From Antitrichia curtipendula (Eukaryota; Streptophyta; Bryopsida; Hypnales; Leucodontaceae): a stretch of 64,000 bases of DNA. The stretch lies in contig OX579639.1 of the NCBI GenBank assembly GCA_951230915.1, positions 13,516,001 to 13,580,000 on the forward strand, written 5' to 3'. The position numbers were made by a program, and so were the translations under genes. Each line of letters opens with the position of its first letter. The stretch's first letter is position 1. Of this stretch, positions 37,555 through 49,870 are shown piece by piece. The notes under the pieces were generated by a model. That model was not told the DNA's origin, did not search any database, and saw only the letters and a list, made by a program, of their open reading frames with translations.

Positions 37555-37815
37555 ATGCAACTTCGAAATTACAACCTCTAAAGTACAACCTCAAAAGTAT
37601 AACTACTAATTTAATACTTCTCAATTGCAACTTCCAAATCACAACTTCCAATTTGCAGCTTCTCATTTGCAACTTCCAAATCACAACTACCAAATTGCAG
37701 CTTCTGATTTACAACTTCTATTTGCCACTTCTGATGTACAACTACTAAATTACGACTACTGAATTACAACTTCAAATTGCAACTTCGAAATTACGACTTC
37801 GAAATTGCAGCTTCT
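37555..37815. repeat. degenerate short tandem array upstream of the GNAT gene
   Basis: About fifteen imperfect copies of a 14-18-bp unit of the form AATT(G/A)CAACTTC or AATCACAACTTCC. It begins within 80 bp of the GNAT start codon, so it occupies the promoter. Confidence 0.75.
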
Positions 37816-37824
37816 AAAAGTACG

Positions 37825-38335
37825 CGACGAGAGACTCTTTCCTTCGTTCCTTCGGGATTGGCTCTATTGTGCATTTGTTCTTTCGTGCGATCCTTCCTTC
37901 GTTCCTTCGGGATTGGCTATGCATCACGAAAATGAGCCTACTTTTTTCAATATCCTTGCAGTACTGCATCTGTACGAGCGGAGAGGCTTAACAGTAGAGT
38001 ACCTAATTAATACTCTTGCAGTACTGCAATTTAGCAATATTTAGTGTATACAAATGTTGTACTACACTTAATTAAGAATCTTAAGCACAGTACTACATGC
38101 AATACTGCAAAAGTATTAAGAAAGGAGTGTTTGTTGACATTTTGCAATTGAAAAATATTTAAATAGTAAGTATTGTATTTTTAAGAAACAAAGTATTAAT
38201 ACAATATAAACGCAATATTAGAATTAAAAAAAAATTGTTATTGTCTTTGTATAAGCGCAATATTACATGCAGTACTGCAAGAATATTAGCTAATATAGCT
38301 CCTTCTGCAATATTGCATCTGTACGAGTGGAGTCA
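37825..38335. repeat. nested direct repeats with TTGCAGTACTGCA motifs
   Basis: CCTTCGTTCCTTCGGGATTG occurs at about 37843 and 37894. TGCATCTGTACGAG(C/T)GGAG occurs at about 37967 and 38313. Near-palindromic GCAGTACTGC recurs at least three times between. Probably a decayed MITE cluster. Confidence 0.5.
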
Positions 38336-38463
38336 GGGGGCACTTTCCTGATGATATTGTTGCATTTGTTCTTTCGTGCGAGTGGCTTCATGGCCAGGCA
38401 CTCCGTCTCTTCCGGCTTTGACCGTGCCACTGTAAGGTAACTAGGAGGTCCATCGAGCGATCG

Positions 38464-38500
38464 TTAACCCCTAAATGCCCAAGGCTTTTTTGAACTTCTA
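38464..38500. mobile_element. single TTAA-type (T1) terminus
   Basis: TTAACCCCTAAATGCCCAAG matches the T1 ends, but no facing end was found within about 1 kb, so the element is probably truncated. Confidence 0.4.
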
Positions 38501-39139
38501 GGAATTTGCTCTAAATTGAAAAAAAGTCAATTGTTTGAAAAATTCTATCAATTTTTTTGGAATTGTAACAGTACAAATTCAAACTAGACATGTTAGAGAT
38601 CACATAGGAAAAGAAAACACAACAATATCATTTATGGATTGAAATATTATAATGTTTGATCGAGACGGTGTTAAAACTGCAAAAGTGATTTGAAGTCTTT
38701 CAATCCTCTTTTCACATGTCAAATCTAAAAATTTGGTCACCAAAAAAATATGAGGATAAAGGGCCTAACATACATAACCCCAATCAATTTATGGCTTCTC
38801 AAAATCTACTTTACAATTTTTTTAAATGAATCTTTAATGCGGGTTTTTTTCCAAGATCTAGTGTATTTGAGGGTCATTTCCAAGAGCCTTCAATACTACG
38901 GAAAGTCAAGATTGCAATGGATAGTTGGACACCCTTGCACAACATCTTGATTAGAAAAATCATAATCATTCATTTTGAAAATTGGATTTTTGATGCTAAA
39001 ACTAGACTTTTGAAAAATAATCTTTCAAAAATATAAACTAATGAAACTAGTAAACTGGTAAGGTTTTATTCAACTTCAAATTTTCTTCAACACCACATTT
39101 TGGTGCTACAAGCATTTAGGATTTAAGAAAAGAAGGCTA

Positions 39140-39545
39140 GGGAGAAAACACTAGAATTTTTTATTTGTTGCATATGATAAAGTTTGTAAATTTTGAATTC
39201 TAATTTGCAATTGAAGGCCCCAAATTAGCTAGAAGACATGAAGAAGTACAAAATTGAAGCGGCACAAAATATGGGGCAATTTTTTACATTTACCCTTTGA
39301 TGGGACAAATGTAGGTCAATGCTCCTTCGCCGTGAACCCACTCCTACTCATCCCCGAGGGAACATAATGGAATTTTTTATTTTCCACGCATGAGAGAATT
39401 TGCAAATTTTGAATTTTGATTTGCAATCAAAGGGCCCCAAATTGGCATGAAGAGGTATAGAAGATAAACTACTCAAGTACAAAATCAGGGGAGGGGGGCT
39501 TTTTTTCTACATAGACCTCTAGAATGACTTGGAGGGATGAGTAAG
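39140..39545. repeat. dispersed repeat R1, copies 2 and 3 in tandem
   Basis: GGAATTTTTTATTT and CAAATTTTGAATTTTGATT-type landmarks occur twice (about 39148 and 39370), as in 9415-9700. Confidence 0.6.
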
Positions 39546-40325
39546 GGTTTGGTTTGCTAAGAGCATCCGTACTATTGGATTGATTAACAACCCAAAATAT
39601 AGACGGCTTAGGTGAGGCTATCTTTGTTACTCTATTGTTTAGTTGTCAACAAAGTAGAAGAGCTTGGGTTTGCCAAACTTTAGACTTTGGATGCCAACTT
39701 GTAGTGGTTGCTCAAGGCTTCAATGTCCCCTTGTTTCTGTATAACTTTGGTCAGGAGTTTCATTAATTGTGTGTCCTAGAGATATAAAGAATAGGAGAAC
39801 AAGAGCACATTAGGAATAGAAGAGTGATCCAAAAGTTGTAATGTGTAATGTGTTGGCGTGATAGGTGAAGCAACCTTCCGGCATATTTGCATATATTTAT
39901 AGTAGCTTTGAAGAGTCACAGGTGTCGGTTGACGAGCTCAAGTGGGCAAATGGCAACTTCTCGTCCCACACAAGTTATTCCGTCCTCCCTTTATTCCGTC
40001 CAATAGTACGGTTGCTCTAAGTACTTTGAGGCAACTAGGGTTGAATGACCCCCTCATTATATTCCATCCAACAATGCAATTGCTTTAGATACTTTGAGGC
40101 GACCAATCCTGTCATTGCTTCCATCAAGATGGATGGGGTGAACAGAGGCCATCCCTCCCATTCCCGTAGCTTTGTTTTGGAGGGAGGGGGGCGGTATTCC
40201 CGCAGCTCTATTCTAGGGCATTGTCCTTGTAGCTTTGGTCCCAAGCACATAATAGTGAAATAGCAATTTTTTTGTACACTTTTTATTTTTGTGATGGATA
40301 TTACCAATGCACTCAAACCGACACT

Positions 40326-41254
40326 TTAACCCCTAAAGTCCCATTGTCCCCTCGGGGGACAAAATGGATTTTGGGCAGGCTCCTACGGTCTCAATATTTT
40401 GTGATTTTCTGAATTTTTTTTGAAGATAGAGAATCACATTAGCTTTCCAAAAATGTAATTTTTATTTCAATCGGTGCCCGGGAGCAAAAGTTATGGCACA
40501 ATAACCCCAAATTTTAGTTCGGCGGGCAGAAAAAAATCCTCAAAAAAACTTTAAATTAAATTTTTTTTAAATTTGTTTCATATAGTTTTTATTTTTATTT
40601 ACATGGGAAGCTTTGATTCATTCCATTTGGATTTGTTATGCAAAAGTTATGGTCAATCTTATTTTTCGGGCAGTTAGAGCATCTTTTTAGAAAAAATAAC
40701 TTGTAGGATTCATTTCTGAGCTCAATTTTAACAATTTATAAAAAAAAAAAGTTTCACAAGGTCAAGATTTCTTGCTAGAACAATCTCACCGTTGAGATTA
40801 GCATATTTCAATTCTATCTTAGAGCTATTAATGATTTAGTTTTTCCTTCAATCTTGAACCTACTTCTACTTAACAATTTTTTAATGAGTGAAAACTAAGT
40901 GTTTCTTCTTTATTTGTTTTTTCTTAGATTCTCAACTCAATCCTTCATCATAAAAAATTAGAAAATCAAAATCATTAGAGCAAAAATTTTAAGTTAAAAA
41001 GGTTCAAAGCCAAAAAATGTAGTTGAGCAAGGTGCAAAAAAACTAGATTCCTTCACTTTAAATGCAAATATCTTGCAATCTACATGGTCAATATTTCTGA
41101 AATTTCCTCTAAACATTCTTATACTAGTCTAGTACAAGATCCTATGGTTAAATATGCAAGGAAAACATTAAATTTGTTTTTTTGCTCTTTGCTCTAGAAA
41201 TGGCAGTTTTGAGTGGTTTTTGATGGAAAAATGGCCTTGGGACTTTAGGGGTTA
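40326..41254 (-). mobile_element. TTAA-ended element (T1), 929 bp, reverse orientation
   Basis: The left end is TTAACCCCTAAAGTCCC followed by ATTGTCCCCTCGGGGGAC. The right end GGGACTTTAGGGGTTA has a changed final base. The interior is the reverse complement of 13136-14061, including CAGTTTTGAGTGGTTTTTG near the right end. Confidence 0.7.
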
Positions 41255-41649
41255 TGCATACTTGGATGACACTTTGTTTAGTCTCAAGTGACATTTTTAG
41301 GTTTGGGATGTAAGTGGCAAATATGATTTCTCTCCTCTTTATTTATTCCATGTTGTCTTATATCTCTTATATTCTTCTTCAAAATTTTGTATGCACAACT
41401 TTTATTAACAGAAATGCATCCATTTTAAAAATACGGTGAAGACTAGTTTCGACGTTTATGTTGATGGAAAGGATTGGAAGAAAATTTTGGGGGTAAATAA
41501 AACATTTCAATGTTTGATTATGGATTGTGAGCAAGGATTTTCTTGATACCATTACTAGCTAGATTCTCACTTACATAAAAACCACAATATGATATTGCCT
41601 ACATTTGTCTAAGGTCACCTTAAAAAATCTAACTTGCAAGTTTGTAACA

Positions 41650-42950
41650 TTTATCCCTGCCAAATGAACACAAAGGTCTTGATGAAGCCTTTCAAGAGAC
41701 AAATAAATGAATTTGGGAAGAAAATGAAGGCATAATTGAAGGCTATTGAGGAGTTGAGGACAAAAGTGGGAAGGAATGCTTTTGACATTGGAGGTAATGG
41801 TAATAAATCATTCCTTACTATAGTGATGGAATAAACACTTGGTGGCTTTTGGGGTATGAAGACATGTGGGACTGGGCAACATGACACTAAGAAGACCTAC
41901 ACTCTTCCTTTACAATTCAAACTTTGTGCTAGCCATGACAACATTTAGATTGAAGAAAAATCCAGATGACGTGGTTGTTACTAAGATGAAGGAGGTGGTG
42001 CTAATTTTTAATGAGCGCAAGGATTAGAACTAAAATTTGAAGAAGAGAATTGGTGCTATAAAAGAGCTTGTTGCTTAGCACCACCAATACATTAGAGGAT
42101 TTTGGGGGCTAAAACAAGACTGCAAGTACTCAAGAGTTATGAAGTGGGGGATCAATGGGAATGTTGCCAAATTAGCAATTTGATGTGGTTGTGACTGTAC
42201 CATGTCAAATAATATTAATCAATTAATTAATTAATTAAAATTTTAAAGATATTATATATTTTTAATTTTTTTAATTTAATTTTTTTAATTTAAAAAATAT
42301 ATATTATTTAAATACTATGACTGGTTCACAACTTGGGGAATAGGCCTAAAATGGCCCTCCTAGCCCTCAAATCCCCTCTAGTAAGTGCTTATTTTTATCA
42401 ATGTTTATTCACTGCTTTTCTATTCATATTTTTTATTTAATTTGTACAATTTTTTTTCTTGATACTTTTATTTTAAGTAAGTTTTTTTTTACATTAGAGC
42501 TAATTGTAAAGTATCTACAATGAGGGACAAGGAGTCGGTGATTGAAAAAAAAAAGACAAAACTCTTTGAAGTACCCAAATTTAATATGAATGAGTTTGAT
42601 GCTGTATTTTTTGTATTATTTTTAGTTAAACTTCCCTCTAACATCCCTTCTAGATACAAATTGGAATTCACTTTAAGATTAACTCTATTGTTTGTGACTT
42701 CATGTAGGTACAAGGAAGGAAAGCAAAAATTCATTGATAGATATTTGAAAGTAGAAAAGAACCTTTACAAGACAAAGAAATCTTTTCCATGGACCAAATC
42801 AAGGCTACATGTAATATTGTAGAAATAAACATGCTGAAGACCTTGATAAGATGACAAAGACAAAGATGATGAAAGTAAAGACCACGATGGGAACAAAGAC
42901 ATTATAGAGGAAGACAAGTGAGTCAATGACTCAAGGTATGGTTAATCAAA
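41650..42950 (+). pseudogene. possible decayed mobile-element coding sequence
   Basis: Plus-strand translation from about 41665 gives lysine-rich stretches (MNTKVLMKPFKRQINEFGKK, AIEELRTKVGRNAFDIGG) broken by in-frame stops. A further open stretch at 42520-42822 (KFNMNEFDAVFFVLFLVKLP) lies beyond an AT-rich spacer. No family is recognised. It may equally be chance AT-rich coding. Confidence 0.2.
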
Positions 42951-45140
42951 GGACAACCCATAGTATAAAAATGGAGTAGACTTCATGGTTCATTACATAC
43001 TTTGTCAATGATAATTGTAAATAAATGTGTTTTCAACATTGTATTACACAATGTTTTTTTACTTCATTGGTTACTTTATTTATTTCATTAGTTTCACCTT
43101 GGAATTCTTTTGAAACTAAACAAATTGCTCAAGATTTAATAAATTCAATCAATTTTTTTTGAATTGTAACCATACTACCTAAATATGTTCAATCAACAAG
43201 CAAATCAAGAAGTAATCTAAGAAACCAAGCAAATAATTTTAAAATGAAATGAAGATGGGAAGAAAATATCCCTATGAAACATTCTTTCCTTAGAGGCAAT
43301 AGTTGTCTCAAATAGAAATGCTACAAAAAATCACAACTCATATCGGCAATATATTTAGTAGCAACAAAGGGGATTGCCTTCCCCTCACAATATTTGAATT
43401 TTTTTTAAAATTGAGAGCATGGATAGCATTAGCCATTGTAGAGAGAGTACAAGTTGTAATATGGACCACTATTACATCTTAATGCCCTTGCATTTGAAAT
43501 ATTTTTTGAATTGGACAATGCATTCAATTTATATTTCACAACCATATAATGCGTTTTTAGATTCAGTTTTTTGTCGAAATATTAGAGTTCAAAGTGCATA
43601 TAATTGATCCAACAACTTTTTTTTTAAAAGGTAAATTATCATTATCAATATCATCAAAAAAATGAAAGGTGCCGAAAATTACACTAATCTTCCTAAAATT
43701 GGCCATTCTACAATATGTAAATATGTACTCTTATTGTAGAAGGATGTAGTAAATTAGAAACCATATGTGTTGCATGGATTGGTGCACTGGTTCATGGCCC
43801 GAGTTTAGAGAGTCATATGTGCTTCCATGTGGATAAGCAATGAGTGATGAGGTAACTTCTCTAAGTAAAGCAACCTAATTGTTAAGGCAATCTAATTTCA
43901 CTATTTGGTATAGGAGGTCCATAAAGCAATTGAAGGACGCTAAGGATTGAAGATGTTTTACATCCTTTGGATGGTCTGGCACATTTCACAACTAAGTTCT
44001 ATAGCTTTGTGCATATTTAAGAAAATACTAGTGTGCCCTCTATCGTTGATACAACCAAAATAAAAGTAAAAATATTTTTTAATTTTTTAATTCATAAATA
44101 CTTTCAAATTCAATAACTTTCACATCATAGGTCCAAATGCCATGAAAAAAAGCCCATACACCCATCCTTGTTGAGGGCTTTTTGATGATATGAAAAACTT
44201 TACCAAAAGATGCAGGGTTTTGGAGATCTTATAGCAACAAACAAAACAAACAAACAACCTATACTTTGAGGTATGAATGATTTTCATCCAATTGTTTGTG
44301 TTCAATTTTATAGATTCTATATTTAGATCATAGAGCTAATTTCAAGACATTTTAGTTTTTTTTAATTTAATATGGGGTATGGTAGTTTATAAAAAAAATG
44401 GAATTTTTTCTAATGTATTTCAATATTTTGAGTTATTTTTGCCCTTAAAATTTGATTTTGACCTTCAAAATGTTTTCTTTTGCTTTTAAGAAAGCAATTA
44501 AAATAAAGCTTGTGAAGTGTAAAGTAGGAGGCTTATGAAGCACCCATCTAAGGGAAAATGGACCTCTGTGAGAAAATTAGTCAAGCAAAACACTTTTTTG
44601 CATTTTTTGGGAAGAAAGTGAAATGAAAAATAATGCAATAGCAATTTAAATTGCAATGTTTTGACTCAAAATGAATTAATTTTGATTTTCAAAGTGAAAA
44701 CGTAAAGAAGTAGTTGTTGATGATTAATTTTGGATAGTTTAGGCAATCTCCAAACCTATTCGTAACCTAGTAGTCCCAATTGGGTGTAGGAATCATTAAG
44801 ACCTATTTTGGCTTGAAATTGAAATTGCTATTCTTGAACTTTATTGATTCTTTGCCATTGACTATGGATTTTTAGTTGATTAGGCTCTTCAAATGAAGAT
44901 TGAAACTTGCAAAAATGAAACGATCAACAATTCAATGTCTCTTAGATCTTAAGCAACAGATTGTGAAAGAATAGAGAATATTTTGTGATGCTAATTTTCA
45001 AATTTGAAATGCACATAACACAACATGGCTAAAAGAAACCGTCACCTTGAAATCTAGAGGTAAAACAAGAAGTAAAAATAGAAAAGAGGGTGAACAACAA
45101 AAAGCAAAAAAATAATAATTGATAAAATAAATTTTCACTA
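42950..45140. other. no supportable gene
   Basis: AT-rich, with short frames only. A T-rich block similar to one at 38540 occurs near 43150. Confidence 0.4.
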
Positions 45141-45142
45141 CA

Positions 45143-45586
45143 TTTTGCACCACCTATATTTAAACTTTTAATGGCTACTTTCATTCATTCAAAACCACTA
45201 CAAGCTCTCAAGAGCAACCAATGAGAGTTGGAGAATTTTTTGAGTTCTTAAATTATAGAAATAGAAACATTTCTTGCTTTAAGGGTGACTATTTAAGGGA
45301 ATCTAGTGACATAAATAGGTATCCTACGTTTTCAAATTTGGAAATTTATGAAATATCATGTGAATGTCAAAAAATTATGAAACAAATGGAGTTGGTTTTC
45401 TCTCTACAATCAACTAAAATTCTTTGCTTCTTAAATTATTACCATTGAACCACCATAATATTCTTGAATAGGGAAGCTATGATCTTTCTAAAATGTCACT
45501 ATTAATAATAAAAGTATCTAGGGTACAATGACCTACAATTCATGGACAAGCTTGCATTTAAAGATATTTTGTAGTAAAAGGAGCCT
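45143..45586 (+). repeat. dispersed repeat R3, copy 1
   Basis: About 440 bp parallel to 51868-52317. Landmarks are CACCACCTA, TTTCATTCAT, ATATCATGTGAATGTC, ACCACCATAA, ATTCATGGACAAG, TAAAAGGAGCCT. It is cut at its 3' end by the CACTA-like element at 45587. Confidence 0.75.
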
Positions 45587-46837
45587 CTCTAGAAGAAAAT
45601 GAGGGGTTCTGCGACTGCAAAAAGCAACTGCTTTTTGAATTGTGTGACTAATTTGCGACAGGTAACAATCTAGAGGTCCGTAGTTGCAGTGGACAAGTTG
45701 CATGGAAAATTAAAGTCGCAAAATGAAGTGAATCTGTTTTTCATCCGGCAGCGTAGTTTGAACTTCGTCGACGGCCATTTCTAACGTGGTTGCTTATGTG
45801 TACTCGCTGCCACGTGACATCGGTCATTCAATCGATGAGTTGTGCGACTTGTTTGCGACTTATTTGTGACTCCATTGTGACTTGTTGGCGACTCATTTGC
45901 GACTTGTTTGTAACTTCTTTGCGACTTGTAGATTTTAAAATTCTAATCTTAATGATTTGTAGATTTTGGATATTACAAATCTAAATTCTATTTTAGATTT
46001 CAAATATTTAGATTTAAAAGATTTCATTGGTTTAGAAAATTATGTAATTTAAAAATTCTTGGATTTTTACAATTTGTAAAAATCTACAAATTGTAGAAAT
46101 CTATACGTAATAGAAATCTTAAAATTCTACTAAGGGAGTTCATTACATAAGAATACAACAACTTACAAGTTTTATATGTCTAACCTAATGGTACTCTTGA
46201 CAATTGATATGGGACAATTGCTATAAGACAAATAATCGGGAAACAAATTAGAAAACTACTAGAAAATGACTACAAAACAACCAAAAGAATTCTAGAAAAT
46301 TCTAGTTGTTTTCTAGTCATTCTCTAGTTGCAATCTAGTCACAGAGAAGCTTTGTAATAGTTTAGAGGTACAAGAGTATAACAGAGTTGTCATTTACAAA
46401 TTCTAATTGTTTCTAGTTGCAATCTAGTCGTTTTTTAGTCAGACTATAGTTGTTTTCTAGTTGCAGTCTAGTCGTTTTCTAGTCAAACTATAGTTGTTTC
46501 TAGTCGCAAACTAGTTATTTTCTAGTCGTTTTCTAGTCGAATTGTGGTCAAATTTAGATAATATGCGGTTGTGGTTTGCCACAGTGGACTCCACGATGCG
46601 TACAATTGTCCACATCAACAATTGTGATGAAATTGGATGTAGAATACCTCACAGTAATTCTAATTGCCAACTCTGTTACAATCCTGTAACCTTACACTTC
46701 ATTCTACGACTATTTTTCGACTAAACAATCTAGTTGTCAAATTTGGTGCATATAGAGAGGATTATAGTTGCAGGATAGTTGTATAGGACACTAGTTGCAT
46801 AGTAGTCGGTTGTGCCGGACACGATTTTCTTCTAGTG
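45587..46837. mobile_element. non-autonomous CACTA-like element
   Basis: The left end is CTCTAGAAGAAAATGAG. The right end reverse-complemented is CACTAGAAGAAAATCGTG. Subterminal arrays differ on each side: GCGACTTGTTTGCGACTT types at 45840-45930 and CTAGTTGTTTTCTAGTCG types at 46290-46540. No transposase. No matching 3-bp target duplication, so one end has mutated or the element rearranged. Confidence 0.6.
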
Positions 46838-46882
46838 CAACGTTCTGTTTCGCGTGTCACCAAGCGTGATACATATGTATGT

Positions 46883-46911
46883 TATATATATATATATATA
46901 TATATATATAA
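46883..46911. repeat. (TA)n microsatellite
   Basis: About fourteen perfect TA units. Confidence 0.9.
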
Positions 46912-47491
46912 CATTCTAGAAAACCAATTTCAAATTTTTATTTATGAAAAAAGTGATTTTTTTTTATCTGGCCAAACTGCCCAACTAGAGAAAAAAGTAA
47001 TATACTAGGCCATAACTTTTGACTTGTATTTCCAAATGTCATGAAATTTAGTGCATATAAAGATATTCCTTGCATACAACTTTCATTAAAATTTTAGCCA
47101 AAAATATGAAAATCTCAAGTCACAATTTACCTGCCAAAATTTCTATACTGCCAAAAAACGCATCTTGGCACTACAACAAAACCAGTGTTTTATGACTGCA
47201 AAATACGACTGCAATGAGTTGTAAAATCAAAAAATATGACTGGCCGCAGAAATTACTGTAGATGACTGCAATATGACTGACATGAGTCATTACCGACGAG
47301 TCGCTTCGGACATCAGTCATATTGGCAGTCATATTTTTTGGGGGGTATAATTATCCATAATTAGCTGTATTTTGCCAACAAGGCGTATATTTTGACTATT
47401 TTTGAGGGCTTGACTTTTTATTGAGTTGCCGGGGCAAACAAAAATAAATCCTACGTGGCATGTGACTCCACGTAGTCAGTTTTTTTGGATG

Positions 47492-47790
47492 ACGTAGAAT
47501 ATGACTGCGGTCAGTCATATTTTGGTTGACGTGGAATATGACTGCGGTGAGTCATATTTTGGCTAATGTGGCATATGACTGCGGTCAGTCATATTTTGGC
47601 TAATGTGGCATATGACTGCGGTCAGTCATATTTTGGCTAATGTGGCATATGACTGCGGTCAGTCATATTTTGGCTAATGTGGCATATGACTGCGGTCAGT
47701 CATATTTTGGCTAATGTGGCATATGACTGCGGTCAGTCATATTTTGGCTAATGTGGCATATGACTTTGTACAGTCATATTTTTTGTAAAT
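47492..47790. repeat. 37-bp tandem array of palindromic subterminal motifs
   Basis: Units read TAATGTGGCATATGACTGCG and GTCAGTCATATTTTGGC. The core ATATGACTGCGGTCAGTCATAT is a near-perfect palindrome (22 bp; given here as half-sites ATATGACTG and CAGTCATAT). About seven copies, then more diverged ones to 47900. Confidence 0.9.
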
Positions 47791-48419
47791 GTGGAATATG
47801 ACTCTTGTGAGTCATATTTTTGAATGATGTGGAATATGACTCTTGTGAGTCATATTTTATTAATGTGAAATATGACTCTTATGAGTCATATTTTGGTTGA
47901 TGTGGTACTTCATGTAGATGTCATTGGTAGTTTATGACTAATTGCAGTCATATTTTGAAAAATACAAAGTCATATATTGGAAAAGACTCCATGTAGTTAA
48001 AAATGAATACGTATGATTTTAAAGATATACAAGAGATAATCATATTGGAAAGAAAGAATGTAAGAAGGAAAGCAACTCTCATCATTAACATTTATTAATC
48101 ACCAATACAAAACATATATACTACAATGAATCATTCACAAAATTCAAAAAGGCCTATATTCCTTACAATAATGTGAAGATGGCTCTATTGGGTTGCAAGT
48201 AGCCTCCAATGACTTTGTTTCAACTTTTGGTGTCTGCATAAACAATTAAAGAAATGGGAGGTTATTTTTTAGTGAATGAAAAACAAAGCTCAACCTTCAA
48301 AGGCTTACAACAACACAAAATATGTAGCTCAAGTTTAGGGTAGGAAAAATAAGAATGATGATGGAGAAAACAAGAAGAAATAGACAAGTACTAAGAGATA
48401 ACAATAAGCAAGAGTTAAG

Positions 48420-48615
48420 ATGCAACAAGAAACAAGAAGCAACAACTAAGACACAACAAGAAACAAGAAGCAACAACTAAGACACAACAAGAAACAAGAA
48501 GCAACAACTAAGACACAACAAGAAACAAGAAGCAACAACTAAGACACAACAAGAAACAAGAAGCAACAACTAGGATACAACAAGAAACAAGAAACAACAA
48601 CTAGGACACAACAAG
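48420..48615. repeat. about 31-bp tandem array inside the CACTA element
   Basis: Six copies of GACACAACAAGAAACAAG plus AAGCAACAACTA, followed by more diverged copies. Confidence 0.85.
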
Positions 48616-48884
48616 AAATAAGAGTTAAGATCCAACAAAAAGAAACAAGAAGTAAGAATTAAAAAACAACAAGAAGAAACAAAAAAAAGAATTAAGAAGA
48701 AGATAAGAGTTAAAACGGTAGAGAAAGAATGAGTTTAGATGTAATAACAAGAAACAAGAAGCATGATTAGAACTAAGAAGCAACAAGAAATAAGAGATAA
48801 GATGCAACAAAAGACGACAACTAAGAAACAATAACAAGTATGAGCTAAGAGACAATAAAAGGCAAGGAAGAAGGGCCAAAAGAA

Positions 48885-49090
48885 GTGGCGGCTAGGGTTT
48901 CAAGATCCTAAAAAGTGTCGGCTAGGGTTTCAAAACCCTAAAAAAATGGCGGCTAGGGTTTCAAAACCCTAAAAAGTGACGGCTAGGGTTTCAAAATCCT
49001 AAAAAAAGTGGCGGCTAGGATCTCAAAATCCTAAAAAAGTGGTGATTAGGTTTCAAAATCCTAAAAAATAGGTGAGTAGGATTTCAAAAT
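48885..49090. repeat. about 31-bp tandem array with GGCTAGGGTTTC and CCCTAAAAA
   Basis: Six units of GTGGCGGCTAGGGTTTCAAA then ACCCTAAAAA, decaying rightward. The telobox-like halves (AGGGTTT, AAACCCTA) face each other in each unit. Confidence 0.85.
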
Positions 49091-49438
49091 CTTAAACAAT
49101 GTTTTTTCTAATTTTTTTTTGAATTGCCCGTATTTTTCTTGGGTTGCCCAAAACAAAAAAATGTCACTACTATGGAAATATGACTGACAATATGACTCAA
49201 CGTTCCCCAAACATGTTCCCTACGTTCCCTATGAAGTACTTTGGTGTTCCTAATGGTCGTATAGTGTATACTTATGAAGTAGAAGGCCCAAAAATGACTA
49301 ACAGTCATATTTTGCAGTCATATTTTTCTTCAATGTGTTGGCCTTCAAGAATATGACTGCAACTAGTCGTCAGTCATCCTCAGTCATATTTTTGTAGTCA
49401 TAAAATACCCGTTTTCTTGTAGTGTGGTCCTTTAGGGG

Positions 49439-49870
49439 TTAAACATCTATATGGTTAGATTTTGAAAAAAAATAAATTCTTCATTAGAGATGACTATAAG
49501 CCTATGCTCTATCTTCATATTCAAAATACACGTAGAAAGGCTTAGGCATTTAGGGGTTAATTTTCTTATCACTAATCCAAATAGAATGAATTAAATCTTT
49601 TCATATAGACAAAAAATATTTTCTATGAGAATTATATAAAATTTATTTTGACTTTCTATGGGGGATTTTGCTATTTGAAAAAATCCGTTTTAGCCTAGGG
49701 CGGCATAACTTTTACTTTCAAGTACCAATTGAAATAAAAATCATGTTTAATAAAAAGCTAATGTGTTTTTTTATTTTATAATAAAACTTCAAAAATCACA
49801 ACAAAAATTGAGATCGTAGGAAACTATCCAAACTCCATTATTTTTGTCCCATGAAATTGGAAGTGCTAGC
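49439..49870. mobile_element. T1-family remnants, nested
   Basis: Two right-type ends, TTTAGGGGTTAA at 49431-49442 and 49549-49560, are followed by T1 interior (CCAAATAGAATGAATTAAAT, TTATTTTGACTTTCTATG, CAATTGAAATAAAAATCATG). The CACTA element lies immediately left of the first end. Confidence 0.5.

Larger units (their letters stand above)
47169..49424. mobile_element. non-autonomous CACTA transposon, 2256 bp
   Basis: The left end is CACTACAACAAAACCAG followed by TGTTTTATGACT. The right end reverse-complemented is CACTACAAGAAAACGGG followed by TATTTTATGACT. TGG flanks both sides as a 3-bp target duplication, typical of CACTA (En/Spm). Both ends are rich in AGTCATATT/AATATGACT, the likely transposase-binding subterminal motif. 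The interior has only tandem repeats and no transposase. Confidence 0.92.

Noticed and set aside
42489..42822. Overlapping frames on both strands as a gene
   Set aside because: AT-rich, no domain; listed only as part of a doubtful decayed element.
47492..47900. Regularly spaced palindromic repeats resembling a CRISPR array
   Set aside because: The whole 37-bp unit repeats with no unique spacers, and it lies inside a CACTA element in a plant genome.
48625..48879. 84-codon Leu/Ser-rich minus-strand frame inside the CACTA element
   Set aside because: Low-complexity translation of an AAGAAACAACAA-type tandem repeat.
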